Origin: Corynebacterium doosanense CAU 212 = DSM 45436
Lineage (GTDB): Bacteria > Actinomycetota > Actinomycetes > Mycobacteriales > Mycobacteriaceae
NCBI RefSeq assembly: GCF_000767055.1
Contig: NZ_CP006764.1
Coordinates: forward strand, 1,364,001 to 1,428,000
Direction of reading: 5' to 3'
Length of the DNA: 64,000 nucleotides
Numbering within the stretch: the first letter of the stretch is position 1; every line of letters begins with the position of its first letter. Positions 43,700 to 52,512 of the stretch are shown piece by piece. The notes beneath the pieces were generated by a model. It saw only the letters and a program-made list of their open reading frames with translations. It had not been told where the DNA came from and did not search any database. A program made the translations under genes and the position numbers.

Positions 43700-44631
43700 T
43701 CGGGGCGCTAGAACTCGGCCTGCTCTACGGGGTCATGGCGCTCGGCGTCTACCTCACCTTCCGCATCCTCAACTTCGCCGACCTCACCGTCGACGGCTCG
43801 TTCACCACCGGCGCGGCCACGGCCGCCACGGGCATCGTCGCGGGCTGGAACCCGTTCCTCGCCACTGCCGCAGGCTTCGTCGCGGGTTTCCTAGCGGGCA
43901 TCGTCACCGGCCTGCTGCACACCAAGGGCAACATCGACGGTCTGCTCGCCGGTATCCTCACGCAGATCGGTCTGTGGTCGATCAACCTGCGCATCATGGA
44001 CGGCGCCAACATCCCGCTGCTGCGCACCGACTCGGTGTTCACCCCGCTCGAGGACGCCGACCTGCTGGGCACCTGGGCGGGAGTGGTGCTGTTCGCCGTG
44101 GGCATCTCCGTGCTGGCGCTGATCGTGCTGTGGTTCCTGCGCACCGACCTGGGGCTGTCCATTCGCGCCACGGGTGACAACGCCCAGATGATCACCTCCT
44201 TCGGTGCCTCCACGGACAACAACAAGATCCTCACCCTCGCGCTCTCCAACGCCCTGGTGGGCATGTGCGGCGCGCTCGTCGCGCAGTACCAGGGCTTCGC
44301 CGACATCTCCATGGGTATCGGCCTCATCGTCGTGGGCCTCGCCTCGGTGATCCTCGGCCAGGCCATCCTCAGCCAGCGCAACCTCTGGCTGGCCATCTTC
44401 GCCGTCGTCGTCGGCGCCGTGCTCTACCGCATGATCATCTTCGCCGCCCTGTCCATCGGCCTGAACCCCAACGACATGAAACTGGTCTCGGCGGTCCTGG
44501 TCATCGGCGCACTGCTGGCACCGCAGGTGCGCCAGAAGTTCGGGCGCCGGAAGCCCAACGTGCCCGACGCGGTGCCCGCCGCGGCCTCGGCCGGCGCGAA
44601 GATCCCCGAGACCGTCGCGGAAAGGACCTGA
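43696..44631 (+). CDS. ABC transporter permease (TrpY-like)
   Basis: 311 residues with about eight to nine hydrophobic helices. The N-terminal LYGVMALGVYLTFRILNFAD and TVDGSFTTGAATAAT match the branched-chain-type permease family, and GLSIRATGDNAQMITSFG is the cytoplasmic coupling loop. It forms the membrane channel for the lipoprotein upstream and the ATPase downstream. The last 40 residues are a cytosolic Ala/Pro-rich tail. Confidence 0.92.
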   Translation: MIGALELGLLYGVMALGVYLTFRILNFADLTVDGSFTTGAATAATGIVAGWNPFLATAAGFVAGFLAGIVTGLLHTKGNIDGLLAGILTQIGLWSINLRIMDGANIPLLRTDSVFTPLEDADLLGTWAGVVLFAVGISVLALIVLWFLRTDLGLSIRATGDNAQMITSFGASTDNNKILTLALSNALVGMCGALVAQYQGFADISMGIGLIVVGLASVILGQAILSQRNLWLAIFAVVVGAVLYRMIIFAALSIGLNPNDMKLVSAVLVIGALLAPQVRQKFGRRKPNVPDAVPAAASAGAKIPETVAERT

Positions 44632-44639
44632 AAGCGCCC

Positions 44640-45431
44640 ATGCTCAACGTCAACAACATCTCCCGCACGTTCTTTCCCGGAACGGTCAATGAGCGCCGCG
44701 CGCTCGTCGACCTCAACCTCGTGCTCAACAAGGGCGACTTCGTCACCGTCATCGGATCCAACGGCGCGGGCAAGTCCACGCTGCTCAACGCCATCTCCGG
44801 CCGCCTCCCGGTCGACCGGGGCCAGATCACCATCGACGGGCACGACGTCACCAAGACCCCCGAGCACCGCCGAGCCCACGAGGTCGGCCGGGTGTTCCAG
44901 GACCCCCTCGCGGGCACCTCGCCCGAGCTGACCATCGAGGAGAACATGGCCCTGGCCTTCAAACGTGGCCAGCGCAGAGGCCTGGGCCGCAGCCTCAGCT
45001 CGGCCCGCCGGGAACGGTTCGTCGAGGAGCTCAAGACCCTCGAACTCGGACTGGAGAACCGCCTCACCGCGAAGGTCGGCCTGCTCTCCGGCGGCCAGCG
45101 CCAGGCACTCTCGCTGCTCATGGCGGGCATGTCCGAGCCGAAGATCATGCTTCTCGACGAGCACACGGCCGCCCTCGACCCCCAGCGGGCCGACCTGGTG
45201 ACCACCCTGACCCAGCGCATCGTCGAGGACGGAGGCCTGACCACGCTGATGGTCACCCACAACATGGAGCAGGCGATCCGCCTGGGCAACCGGCTCATCA
45301 TGATGCACGAGGGCCGGATCGTCTACGAGGCCGACGACGAGAAGAAGGCCGGGCTCACCGTGCATGACCTGCTCGCGGAGTTCGCCAACATCAAGGGAGC
45401 GACCCTATCCGACAAGGCGCTGCTGGGTTAG
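44640..45431 (+). CDS. ABC transporter ATP-binding protein (TrpZ-like)
   Basis: 263 residues with Walker A VIGSNGAGKSTLLNAISG near residue 38, the Q-loop VFQDPLAG, the signature LLSGGQRQALSLLMAG, Walker B IMLLDEHTAALDP with the unusual EH pair seen in this subfamily, and the H-loop VTHNMEQAI. It powers the importer. AAAGGA lies 15 bases upstream of the ATG. The stop overlaps the convergent small gene by 4 bases. Confidence 0.94.
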   Translation: MLNVNNISRTFFPGTVNERRALVDLNLVLNKGDFVTVIGSNGAGKSTLLNAISGRLPVDRGQITIDGHDVTKTPEHRRAHEVGRVFQDPLAGTSPELTIEENMALAFKRGQRRGLGRSLSSARRERFVEELKTLELGLENRLTAKVGLLSGGQRQALSLLMAGMSEPKIMLLDEHTAALDPQRADLVTTLTQRIVEDGGLTTLMVTHNMEQAIRLGNRLIMMHEGRIVYEADDEKKAGLTVHDLLAEFANIKGATLSDKALLG

Positions 45432-45751
45432 CTTCGGTCGGCCCACTCATAGAACGCCCGGATGCCGGCCTCGTGTGAGTCGTACGAGGCCGATTCTCCG
45501 TCCACGTCGAGCTCGACCACCCCGTCGGGGGAGACGATCTGGATGACACACGTTGATTCGTCGAGGCCGTGGACAAACTCCGTGTGGGAGACGATGCGCT
45601 CGTCGTTTCCCCGGAAGCCGCCGTACCTCCCCGCCACCGGGTAGTTCGACCCGGCCACGTCGATGAGGTCGGCGGAGTTCGGCTCGCCATAGCTGACCCA
45701 GGCCATTGTCTGCTCGACCGCCTCGTCGATGCTGTCCAGTCGCTCGCTCAT
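45428..45751 (-). CDS. Small acidic protein of unknown function
   Basis: 107 residues on the minus strand, acidic, without signal peptide or membrane segment. Recognisable strings are MSERLDSIDEAVEQTMAWVS, VAGRYGGFRGNDERIVSHTE and CVIQIVSPDGVVELDVDGES, suggesting a small alpha/beta fold. TAGGGT on the minus strand (45760-45765) ends 8 bases before the ATG, consistent with leaderless expression. It converges on the ABC ATPase gene with overlapping stops. No family recognised. Confidence 0.65.
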   Translation of the reverse strand: MSERLDSIDEAVEQTMAWVSYGEPNSADLIDVAGSNYPVAGRYGGFRGNDERIVSHTEFVHGLDESTCVIQIVSPDGVVELDVDGESASYDSHEAGIRAFYEWADRS

Positions 45752-45766
45752 ACCCGCCGACCCTAG

Positions 45767-46543
45767 CTAAGGGCGACGCAGGAGGAAAGCGTCCGTCCGG
45801 TAGGGGATGGAGAGCAGCTGCCCCGGGGCGAATCCCAGCCGGTCGAAGAGGTACCACCGCAGGTTCTCCGCTACCCGGTCCCTGATCTTTTCGTCGGAGC
45901 GCAGCCAGTAGGAGCGGGTCTGCGCCAGCAGGAAGATCTCGTCGGTGGTGAGGTTCTGGTGCCACCGGCAGCGCAGCTCCCTCTCGATTCGCCACGGATC
46001 GTCAACCTCGGGCAGGAACCCTTCGCGCTGAATGTCGCCGGAGTGGATGATCCTGGCCAGGCGGAGAATCCACGGGTGGGAGACATCCAGGGTGTTCCAC
46101 GCTAGCACCACCGATCCGCCGGGCCGGATGATCCGGTCCAGCTCGGTGCAGGCCGCGCGGACGTCAACCCAGTGCCAGGTCTGTGCGACGGTGGCGGCAT
46201 CTACGGAGTCCTGCGCCAGCCCGGTGGCCTCGGCCGTGGCCCGCCACACCGGGATGTCGAATCGATTCTTCAACACACGGGTCATGTCCCTGGAGGGATC
46301 CAGCGCGAGGACCTCGCGGCCGCACAGAAGGGAAGCGGTGAGTTTGCCGGTGCCGGCACCGATGTCGACCACGCTGCGGGCGGCGTCGATAAGCTCCGTG
46401 ACCTCGGGAGGATAGGACGGTCGCACCGAGTCGTAGATGTCCGCGCCGTGGGCGAAGGCTCCGGCGGAGGCCCACCGGTGGGCGGCGTCGGAAAAGCCCG
46501 GCGCGTCTTTGGCCGAGGCGGGTCGGGAAAGGGAATCTCGCAT
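45767..46543 (-). CDS. Class I SAM-dependent methyltransferase
   Basis: About 258 residues on the minus strand from the ATG at 46543. The SAM-binding motif SVVDIGAGTGKLTASLL is near residue 54 and the family traits DSVDAATVAQTWHWVDVRAA and LDRIIRPGGSVVLAWNTLD follow, like UbiE/Tgs1-type small-molecule methyltransferases. Substrate unknown. The gene is divergent from the esterase gene, with 37 bases between; the -10-like TAGATT lies about 10 bases before the start. A longer frame to 46705 overlaps the divergent gene and is rejected. Confidence 0.82.
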   Translation of the reverse strand: MRDSLSRPASAKDAPGFSDAAHRWASAGAFAHGADIYDSVRPSYPPEVTELIDAARSVVDIGAGTGKLTASLLCGREVLALDPSRDMTRVLKNRFDIPVWRATAEATGLAQDSVDAATVAQTWHWVDVRAACTELDRIIRPGGSVVLAWNTLDVSHPWILRLARIIHSGDIQREGFLPEVDDPWRIERELRCRWHQNLTTDEIFLLAQTRSYWLRSDEKIRDRVAENLRWYLFDRLGFAPGQLLSIPYRTDAFLLRRP

Positions 46544-46580
46544 CGTGGGGCCCAATCTACCTCCCGTAGGATGACCAACC

Positions 46581-47600
46581 ATGAGTCGCGTTCTCTCCGC
46601 CGCCCGGCCCGGGCGGTCGCTGGCAGCGGTGTGTGTGGCGGTGCTGGCGCTGGTTCTCGGGGGCTGTGCTCCGCTGCAGCCCATGGGACAGCGGCAGCCG
46701 ACCACGACCTACACCATCACTCCCGAGACCGTTGCTCCGGCGACACCCGCGACCGCCGATGCCCCGAGCGACGCTGAGCCAGCACCCGTCGACGGACCCG
46801 TCGCACCGGGCACGAGCGGACGGATCAGGGTCACCGTCGATGGGCGGGAGCGGGACTTCCTGCTGCACGTCCCGGAGGGGTATTCGCCGGAGCAGAACTG
46901 GCCGCTCATCCTCGCCTTCCACGGCTGGCGCGAGCGCGCGGAGACCCTGGAGGACACCACCCGGCTGGACTCGGCCGCGGCGCTGGTGGCGTACATGGAG
47001 GGGGTGGACCAGGCCTGGGCGCCCGCGCCCTACGCCTCAACCTCCATGGCCGAGGATCTCGCCTACTCCCAGGCCGTGGTCACCGCGGTGGACGACGCCT
47101 ACGACGTGGACGCGGACCACATCTCGGTCATCGGCTTCTCCAACGGCGGGGGATTCGCCGCGGCACTCGCCTGCCAGATACCCGAGCAGATCTCCGGGGT
47201 CGCCACCGTGGCCGCCGCGTACTACGAGAAGGTGCACGAGAACTGCAAGGACACTCCCGTCGCCCACATCGACCTGCACGGGACGGCCGACGACGTGATC
47301 GGCTACTACGGCGGGGAACGCCACGAGACCGCCTATACCTCCGTCGATGACGTTTTGGAGAACGCCGCCGAACGCAACAACTGCTCCGGCCCGGTCACCG
47401 CGACCCGGGAAACCGCCGGCACACTGGACTTCCGGTGGTCCGACTGCGACCGGCCGCTCGAGCACATCCGCATCGGCGGCGGGGGACACGTGTGGCCGGG
47501 CGGCACGAAGGACGCCAACGACGAGCTCGGCGACGGCTACGGCACGTACCGGATCCTGCGTTTCTTCGGCATCGACTGGACGGAATGGAAGGGCAATTGA
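46581..47600 (+). CDS. LpqC-like esterase lipoprotein (PHB depolymerase family)
   Basis: 339 residues. The signal peptide ends in the lipobox VLGGCAPL at about residue 29, so it is a lipoprotein, followed by a Thr/Pro/Ala linker to about residue 75. The alpha/beta hydrolase has the oxyanion strand PLILAFHGWRERAET, nucleophile in VIGFSNGGGFAAAL, Asp in DLHGTADDVIGYYG and His in GGGHVWPGGTK. This is the LpqC/polyhydroxybutyrate-depolymerase-like group and may act on envelope esters. TAGGAT at 46567-46572 ends 8 bases before the ATG with no Shine-Dalgarno. Confidence 0.88.
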   Translation: MSRVLSAARPGRSLAAVCVAVLALVLGGCAPLQPMGQRQPTTTYTITPETVAPATPATADAPSDAEPAPVDGPVAPGTSGRIRVTVDGRERDFLLHVPEGYSPEQNWPLILAFHGWRERAETLEDTTRLDSAAALVAYMEGVDQAWAPAPYASTSMAEDLAYSQAVVTAVDDAYDVDADHISVIGFSNGGGFAAALACQIPEQISGVATVAAAYYEKVHENCKDTPVAHIDLHGTADDVIGYYGGERHETAYTSVDDVLENAAERNNCSGPVTATRETAGTLDFRWSDCDRPLEHIRIGGGGHVWPGGTKDANDELGDGYGTYRILRFFGIDWTEWKGN

Positions 47601-47625
47601 GCAGCCCGCCCTTTAGGCTGTAGGC

Positions 47626-48600
47626 ATGTCTGACACCGCGAAGCGTTCCGTGATCATCTACAACCCCGTCAAGGTGGACGTGGAGCACCTCCATGCAAAG
47701 GTCGACGCCGCGGTGGCCGAGTTCGGCTGGGGCCCGGTCGAATGGGTGGAGACCACCGAGGACGAGCCGGGGGAGTCCCAGGCCCGGGAGGCCGCGGCCT
47801 CGGGGGCGGAGATGGTGGTCGCCTGCGGTGGCGACGGCACGGTGCGTTCGGTTGCCACCGGTCTCCACGGCTCCGACACCGCCCTGGGCATCATTCCCGA
47901 GGGCACGGGCAACCTGCTGGCACGCAACCTGGGCCTGCCGCTCGACTTCAACCGGGCGGTCCGCGCGGCCTACGCAGGGCGGGACAGGTCCATCGACTTC
48001 TGCCACGCGGACGTGGTGCGTACCGATGGCTCCGAGGAGCGCATCCATTTCGCGGTCATGGCCGGGGTGGGCATCGACGCGCAGATGATCGTCAACACCG
48101 ACGATGACCTGAAGAAACGTTTCGGCGTCCTGGCCTACGCGGTGGCGATCTCCAAGTCCCTCGGCGGCGGCGACCGGATCCAGGTCCGGCACCAGCTCGA
48201 CGACGAGCCCCCGGCGACCAGCAAGGCGCACTCGGTCATCATCGGCAACTGCGGCGAGCTCGTGGGCACCATCCAGCTGATTCCCGACGCCGAGCCGGAC
48301 GACGGGATCCTGGACATCCTGGTCATGCGGCCGAAGGATCTTCTCGGCTGGGGCCAGATCTTCGGGTCGATCTTCTGGCACATGGTGTCCAAGTCCGTGG
48401 CCAAGGCCGTCGGAAACACGGACCGCCGCCGTGGCATGCACCGCAACATCTCCACGCTGAGCTACCAGACCGGCAAGAAGTTCACCGCGAAGCTCTCCAA
48501 ACCCGAGGTGTTCGAGGTCGACGGCGACACGGTGGGCACGGTCACCGAATTCAGCATCGGCCTGGAGACCCGCGCGCTCACCGTCCGGGTCAACTCATGA
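47626..48600 (+). CDS. Diacylglycerol kinase-family lipid kinase
   Basis: 324 residues of the DAGK catalytic family. SVIIYNPVKVDVEHLHAKV opens the fold, VACGGDGTVRSVATGL near residue 68 is the nucleotide-binding GGDGT motif, and LGIIPEGTGNLLARNLGLP is the second signature. The C-terminal beta domain includes FEVDGDTVGTVTEF. Members phosphorylate diacylglycerol or related lipids such as sphingoid bases. TAGGCT at 47614-47619 ends 6 bases before the ATG. The stop overlaps the next gene by 4 bases. Confidence 0.9.
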   Translation: MSDTAKRSVIIYNPVKVDVEHLHAKVDAAVAEFGWGPVEWVETTEDEPGESQAREAAASGAEMVVACGGDGTVRSVATGLHGSDTALGIIPEGTGNLLARNLGLPLDFNRAVRAAYAGRDRSIDFCHADVVRTDGSEERIHFAVMAGVGIDAQMIVNTDDDLKKRFGVLAYAVAISKSLGGGDRIQVRHQLDDEPPATSKAHSVIIGNCGELVGTIQLIPDAEPDDGILDILVMRPKDLLGWGQIFGSIFWHMVSKSVAKAVGNTDRRRGMHRNISTLSYQTGKKFTAKLSKPEVFEVDGDTVGTVTEFSIGLETRALTVRVNS

Positions 48601-49454
48601 CCCTGCCCCGCTGCTCGGACGTCCACGTCGAACCTCTCCCGGGTTCCGCGAAGCAGGGCTCGGTGTTTGTCTGCTTCGAGCACCCCGGTGGCTGGAGCCG
48701 CGACGTCCTCGACGGCGGCACCTTCGGCCCCGAACTCACTGCACGCCTGAAGTCCGCGCTCAAGGGCCGGGCCGGGCTGCAGCTCATCCGTCGCCCCGGC
48801 CGAGAGGGCCGCCTGGTGGAGCGCCCGCACCTGTTCATCGTGCATGCGCAGTCCGCGACCACGGAGCTCCTGCGCGTCGACGGGCCCGAGGCCATCCTCG
48901 ACCTCGAACTGGAGACACCCATGGCCAACGGCGGCACCGCGGTGGCGGAACCTCTGCTGCTGGTGTGCACGCACGGAAAACGTGACCTGTGCTGCGCGGT
49001 CAAGGGCCGCCCCTTGGCGGCGACGCTTCGCGACGGCCCCCTCGGACACTCCGTCTGGGAGACCTCCCACACCAAGGGCCACCGCTTCGCCCCGGCCCTC
49101 ATGCTCCTGCCCTGGGCCTACAGCTATGGCCAGCTCAACGAACCGGCTGCCGCCTCGCTCCTCGAGCACGCCCACGCGGGTGACTTTTTCCACCCGGGAA
49201 ACCGCGGCCGCGGCGTGTTTGATTCCGCCGGGCAGGTCGCCGAGCTCGCGGTGGCGCAGCGCCTCCTGGAGGCGGGGGAGCGCCTGCGCTTCGGCGATCT
49301 CACGGCCACCGGCGGGCAGGTCTCGCATATCGACGGCCGCTGCTGGGCAGTCGACATGGAACGCACCTACGTCGAGGGGGCGATCGCCTCCTGCGGGAAG
49401 GCGCCGAAGGCGGCCAAGGTGCTGGTGGCCCGGTCGGTGGAGCAGACCGGGTAG
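48597..49454 (+). CDS. Sucrase/ferredoxin-like protein
   Basis: 285 residues. The signature CTHGKRDLCCAVKGRPLA near residue 123 and WETSHTKGHRFAPALMLLP near residue 157 define the sucrase/ferredoxin-like family, which contains thioredoxin-like [2Fe-2S] proteins such as yeast Apd1. The Cys pair and His-x-x-x-His-like pattern could bind the cluster. It is cotranscribed with the lipid kinase. The biochemical role is not established. A strong terminator follows. Confidence 0.85.
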   Translation: MTLPRCSDVHVEPLPGSAKQGSVFVCFEHPGGWSRDVLDGGTFGPELTARLKSALKGRAGLQLIRRPGREGRLVERPHLFIVHAQSATTELLRVDGPEAILDLELETPMANGGTAVAEPLLLVCTHGKRDLCCAVKGRPLAATLRDGPLGHSVWETSHTKGHRFAPALMLLPWAYSYGQLNEPAAASLLEHAHAGDFFHPGNRGRGVFDSAGQVAELAVAQRLLEAGERLRFGDLTATGGQVSHIDGRCWAVDMERTYVEGAIASCGKAPKAAKVLVARSVEQTG

Positions 49455-49469
49455 GGCAGAAAAGCAGAA

Positions 49470-49505
49470 AGCAGGTCAGAGGATTTCTCCTCTGACCTGC
49501 TCTTT
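49470..49505. terminator. Bidirectional terminator between the ferredoxin-like gene and tRNA-Pro
   Basis: A perfect 14 bp stem (agcaggtcagagga with tcctctgacctgct) with a tttc loop. Plus-strand transcripts meet ctttgt after it; minus-strand tRNA transcripts meet tttctgctttt, so it can serve both convergent units. Confidence 0.85.
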
Positions 49506-49506
49506 G

Positions 49507-49580
49507 TCGGGCTGACAGGATTTGAACCTGCGACCCCTACACCCCCAGTGTAGTGCGCTACCAAACTGCGCCACAGCCCG
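49507..49580 (-). tRNA. tRNA-Pro (anticodon GGG)
   Basis: On the minus strand a complete cloverleaf can be drawn: acceptor CGGGCTG with CAGCCCG, D arm GCGC...GCGC, anticodon stem CTACA/TGTAG with loop CTGGGGG giving anticodon GGG, and T arm with GGTTCAAATCC. The discriminator base is A and CCA is not encoded. It reads proline codon CCC. Confidence 0.95.
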
Positions 49581-49647
49581 CCGCTGCCCGTCTCCGGGCA
49601 ACACCGATACCTTACAACAGTGTGATCTTCGGAGAATAATCCGCAGG

Positions 49648-50034
49648 TCAGGAAACGTCTCCGGCGGAGTAGCACCAGCGCCGGTCCGAACCGCGGACGA
49701 AACGGGACCGCTCCCGCTGGGAACCGGCGACCTGGCCCTTGTAGAAGGCCTCGAACTCGACCTCGCCGGCGTCGTCAAGCAAACCACCCGCGGAGACGTC
49801 CAGTATGTCGAGACGGTAGAAACGCACGGGCGATTCCGAGAGGTCGAGGGTCTCCGGGCGGGTCAGGGGATCCCACGTCCGGAGGAGGTAATCGGTGTTG
49901 CCGGTGGCGAACGCCGTGAAACGGGAGCGCATGAGTGTCTCGGCGGTGGGGGCGGGCTCGCCGGCGTGGTATCGGCCGCAGCAGTCGCCGTACGTCAGGC
50001 CGGTACCGCAGGGGCAGCGGGAATGAGGGTCCAT
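49648..50034 (-). CDS. YchJ-family SEC-C motif protein
   Basis: 128 residues on the minus strand. The N-terminus has the zinc-binding SEC-C motif CPCGTGLTYGDCCGRYH, followed by TAETLMRSRFTAFATGNTDYLL and the NTF2-like body with VEFEAFYKG, as in the YchJ/UPF0225 family of unknown function. TACACT lies 9 bases upstream of the ATG on the minus strand. The longer frame to 50133 adds only unrelated residues from the secA2 leader region and was rejected. Confidence 0.85.
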   Translation of the reverse strand: MDPHSRCPCGTGLTYGDCCGRYHAGEPAPTAETLMRSRFTAFATGNTDYLLRTWDPLTRPETLDLSESPVRFYRLDILDVSAGGLLDDAGEVEFEAFYKGQVAGSQRERSRFVRGSDRRWCYSAGDVS

Positions 50035-50123
50035 AGTTGGGCAAGTGTAGGTCGAAGGGTCCCGGGGGCCCTGATCTAAGCTGGTCCCCACCGATTCACC
50101 CGAGCAGATCTGAGGTTGGTTAC

Positions 50124-52391
50124 GTGGGAGCATTCGACTGGTTCTGGAAGGCGCTCGGCGCGCAGTCCGAGCGCAACGACACCAGGTCCAAGCAGGTGGT
50201 GACCCGGGCGGAGGACCTGCTCAGCGAGCTGTCCGCGCTGGACGACGCCACGCTGGCCCAGCGCGCCCGGGCACTGGCCGTCGACGGGGAGATCACCGAC
50301 AAGTCCGAGTTCCTGGCGATCCTCAGCGTCGCCGCCACCCGCACGCTGGACATGACCCCGTTCACCGTCCAGTCCCAGGCGGTGCTGCGCCTGCTGGAGG
50401 GCGATGTCATCCAGATGGCCACCGGCGAGGGCAAGACTCTCGCCGGCGCCATGGCCGCGACGGGTTTCGCGCTGACGGGCAAACGGGTCCATGTCATCAC
50501 CGTGAACAACTACCTCGCCGGGCGTGACGCCGAGTGGATGAGCCCCCTGGTGTCGTTCTTCGGGCTCTCGGTCGCGGCCGTCACGGAGAAGATGAGTGCG
50601 GACGAGCGGCGCGAGGCGTACCTCTGCGACGTGGTCTACGCCCCGGTCAACGAGATCGGCTTCGACCTGCTGCGCGACAACCAGATCACCGACCGCTCCC
50701 AGCAGGTCCAGGCACCGGGCGACGTGGCCCTCGTCGATGAGGCGGACTCCGTGCTGGTCGACGAGGCGCTGGTCCCCCTGGTGCTCGCCGGCTCGGTGGC
50801 GGGTTCGCAATCCACCGGTGAGATCACCGCCGCTGTAGGCGCGCTGAAGGAGGGCCGGCACTTCACGGTGGACGGGGACCGTCGTAACGTGTTCCTCACC
50901 GACTCCGGTGCTGCCGAGATCGAACGACGCCTCGGGATCGACTCGCTGTATGACGGCGAGCACGCCGGCAACGTCCTCGTCCGGGTCAACTTGGCCCTGC
51001 ACGCCCGCGCGCTGCTCATCCGCGACATCCACTACATCGTCGACGACGGCAAACTCGCACTCATCGACGCCTCCCGCGGCCGGGTCGCCGACCTGCAGCG
51101 CTGGCCGGACGGGCTGCAGGCCGCGGTCGAGGCCAAGGAGGGCCTGACGGTCTCCGACGGCGGGCGCATCCTCGATCAGATCACCCTGCAGGCGCTCATG
51201 AGCCGCTACCCGGCCATCTGCGGCATGACGGGCACGGCGGTGGAGGCGGTCAACCAGCTGCGGGAGTTCTACGGGCTGCGGGTCTCCGTCATCGACCGCA
51301 ACCGTGAGCTCGCGCGTATCGACGAGGACGATCTGGTTTACGCGGGGGTCGCGGAGAAGAACGTCGCGCTCGTCGAGCGCATCGCGGCGATCCATGAGAC
51401 GGGACAGCCGATCCTCGTGGGCACGCACGACGTCGCTGAGTCGGAGTACCTCGCGGAGGCGCTGCGCGCCCGGGACATCGAGGTCGCCGTGCTCAACGCC
51501 AAGAACGACGAGGAGGAGGCGGGCATCATCGCCCACGCCGGCGAGCGCGGCCGGGTCACCGTGTCCACGCAGATGGCCGGGCGAGGAACCGACATCCGCC
51601 TGGCCGACGGGGTGGCCGAGCTCGGGGGACTGGCGGTGTTGGGCACCTCCCGCCACCGCACCGCCCGGCTGGACAATCAGCTCCGTGGCCGCGCCGGTCG
51701 CCAGGGTGACCCCGGGCTGTCCATCTTCTTTGTCAGCCTGGAGGACGATGTTGTCGTCACCGGCCGGGGAGACATCGCCGTCTCCGCGCAGCCGGAGGAG
51801 GACGGGCAGATCCCCACGAGGAAGATCCGTGAGTTCGTCGAGCACTGCCAGCGGGTGACCGAGGGCCAACTGCTCACCATCCACGCCCAGACCTGGAAGT
51901 ACAACAAACTCCTGGCGGACCAGCGCATCATCCTCGACGAGCGCCGCGCCGCGCTGCTGGACACGGACAGGGCGGTACAGGAGCTCAGTGCCCGCGCGCC
52001 GGAGCGGGCCGCAGAACTCGCGGGGCTTCCGCCCGAAGCCCTCGCCCACGCGGCGCGGCAGATCATGCTCTTCCATCTGGACGACGAGTGGGCGGAGCAC
52101 CTGGCGCTCATGGACGACGTGCGCGAGTCCATCCACCTCCGGGCGATCGCCAAGGAGACGCCGATCGACGAGTACCACCGCATCGCGGTCCGCGAGTTCA
52201 AGGACCTCGCGCAGCGCGCAGTGGACAAGTCGGTGGACACGTTCCGCATCGCGCGCATCACCGCCGAGGGCGTGGAACTGGGCGAGGGGCTGGCGCGTCC
52301 GTCGGCCACGTGGACGTACATGGTCTCGGACAATCCGCTGTCCGGCGGGGGCAGCGGTGCCCTGGCGACGATGGAGAGCTTTTTCAGTTAA
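50124..52391 (+). CDS. secA2: Accessory preprotein translocase ATPase SecA2
   Basis: 755 residues from the GTG at 50124, with GAGG 8 bases upstream. The DEAD motor shows FTVQSQAVLRLLEGDVIQMA then TGEGKTLAGAMAA near residue 100, VDEADSVLVDEA, GMTGTAVEA and QMAGRGTDIRL, with the helical wing and scaffold after it. It is shorter than the housekeeping SecA (over 840) and lacks the C-terminal zinc-binding tail, ending NPLSGGGSGALATMESFFS; this is the SecA2 form of mycobacteria and corynebacteria, which exports a small set of proteins. It lies upstream of odhI as in the genus. Confidence 0.92.
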   Translation: MGAFDWFWKALGAQSERNDTRSKQVVTRAEDLLSELSALDDATLAQRARALAVDGEITDKSEFLAILSVAATRTLDMTPFTVQSQAVLRLLEGDVIQMATGEGKTLAGAMAATGFALTGKRVHVITVNNYLAGRDAEWMSPLVSFFGLSVAAVTEKMSADERREAYLCDVVYAPVNEIGFDLLRDNQITDRSQQVQAPGDVALVDEADSVLVDEALVPLVLAGSVAGSQSTGEITAAVGALKEGRHFTVDGDRRNVFLTDSGAAEIERRLGIDSLYDGEHAGNVLVRVNLALHARALLIRDIHYIVDDGKLALIDASRGRVADLQRWPDGLQAAVEAKEGLTVSDGGRILDQITLQALMSRYPAICGMTGTAVEAVNQLREFYGLRVSVIDRNRELARIDEDDLVYAGVAEKNVALVERIAAIHETGQPILVGTHDVAESEYLAEALRARDIEVAVLNAKNDEEEAGIIAHAGERGRVTVSTQMAGRGTDIRLADGVAELGGLAVLGTSRHRTARLDNQLRGRAGRQGDPGLSIFFVSLEDDVVVTGRGDIAVSAQPEEDGQIPTRKIREFVEHCQRVTEGQLLTIHAQTWKYNKLLADQRIILDERRAALLDTDRAVQELSARAPERAAELAGLPPEALAHAARQIMLFHLDDEWAEHLALMDDVRESIHLRAIAKETPIDEYHRIAVREFKDLAQRAVDKSVDTFRIARITAEGVELGEGLARPSATWTYMVSDNPLSGGGSGALATMESFFS

Positions 52392-52467
52392 CGTGCGCCT
52401 ACCGGGCCTTTTGGCCGCGCGGGTGTGATGGCGGCGACGCGCCGCAGGCGCGGGTCAGGTAAGTCGC

Positions 52468-52504
52468 TATGATAGGGACAGTCAAACTTCGCCCCACTCG
52501 GAGG
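52468..52504 (+). promoter_or_regulatory. odhI promoter -10 and ribosome binding site
   Basis: TATGAT at 52468-52473 is a good -10 hexamer and GGAGG at 52500-52504 a perfect Shine-Dalgarno, 8 bases before ATG 52513. That distance decides the start against the ATG at 52507, only 2 bases from GGAGG. No clear -35 was found. Confidence 0.6.
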
Positions 52505-52512
52505 TAATGAAA

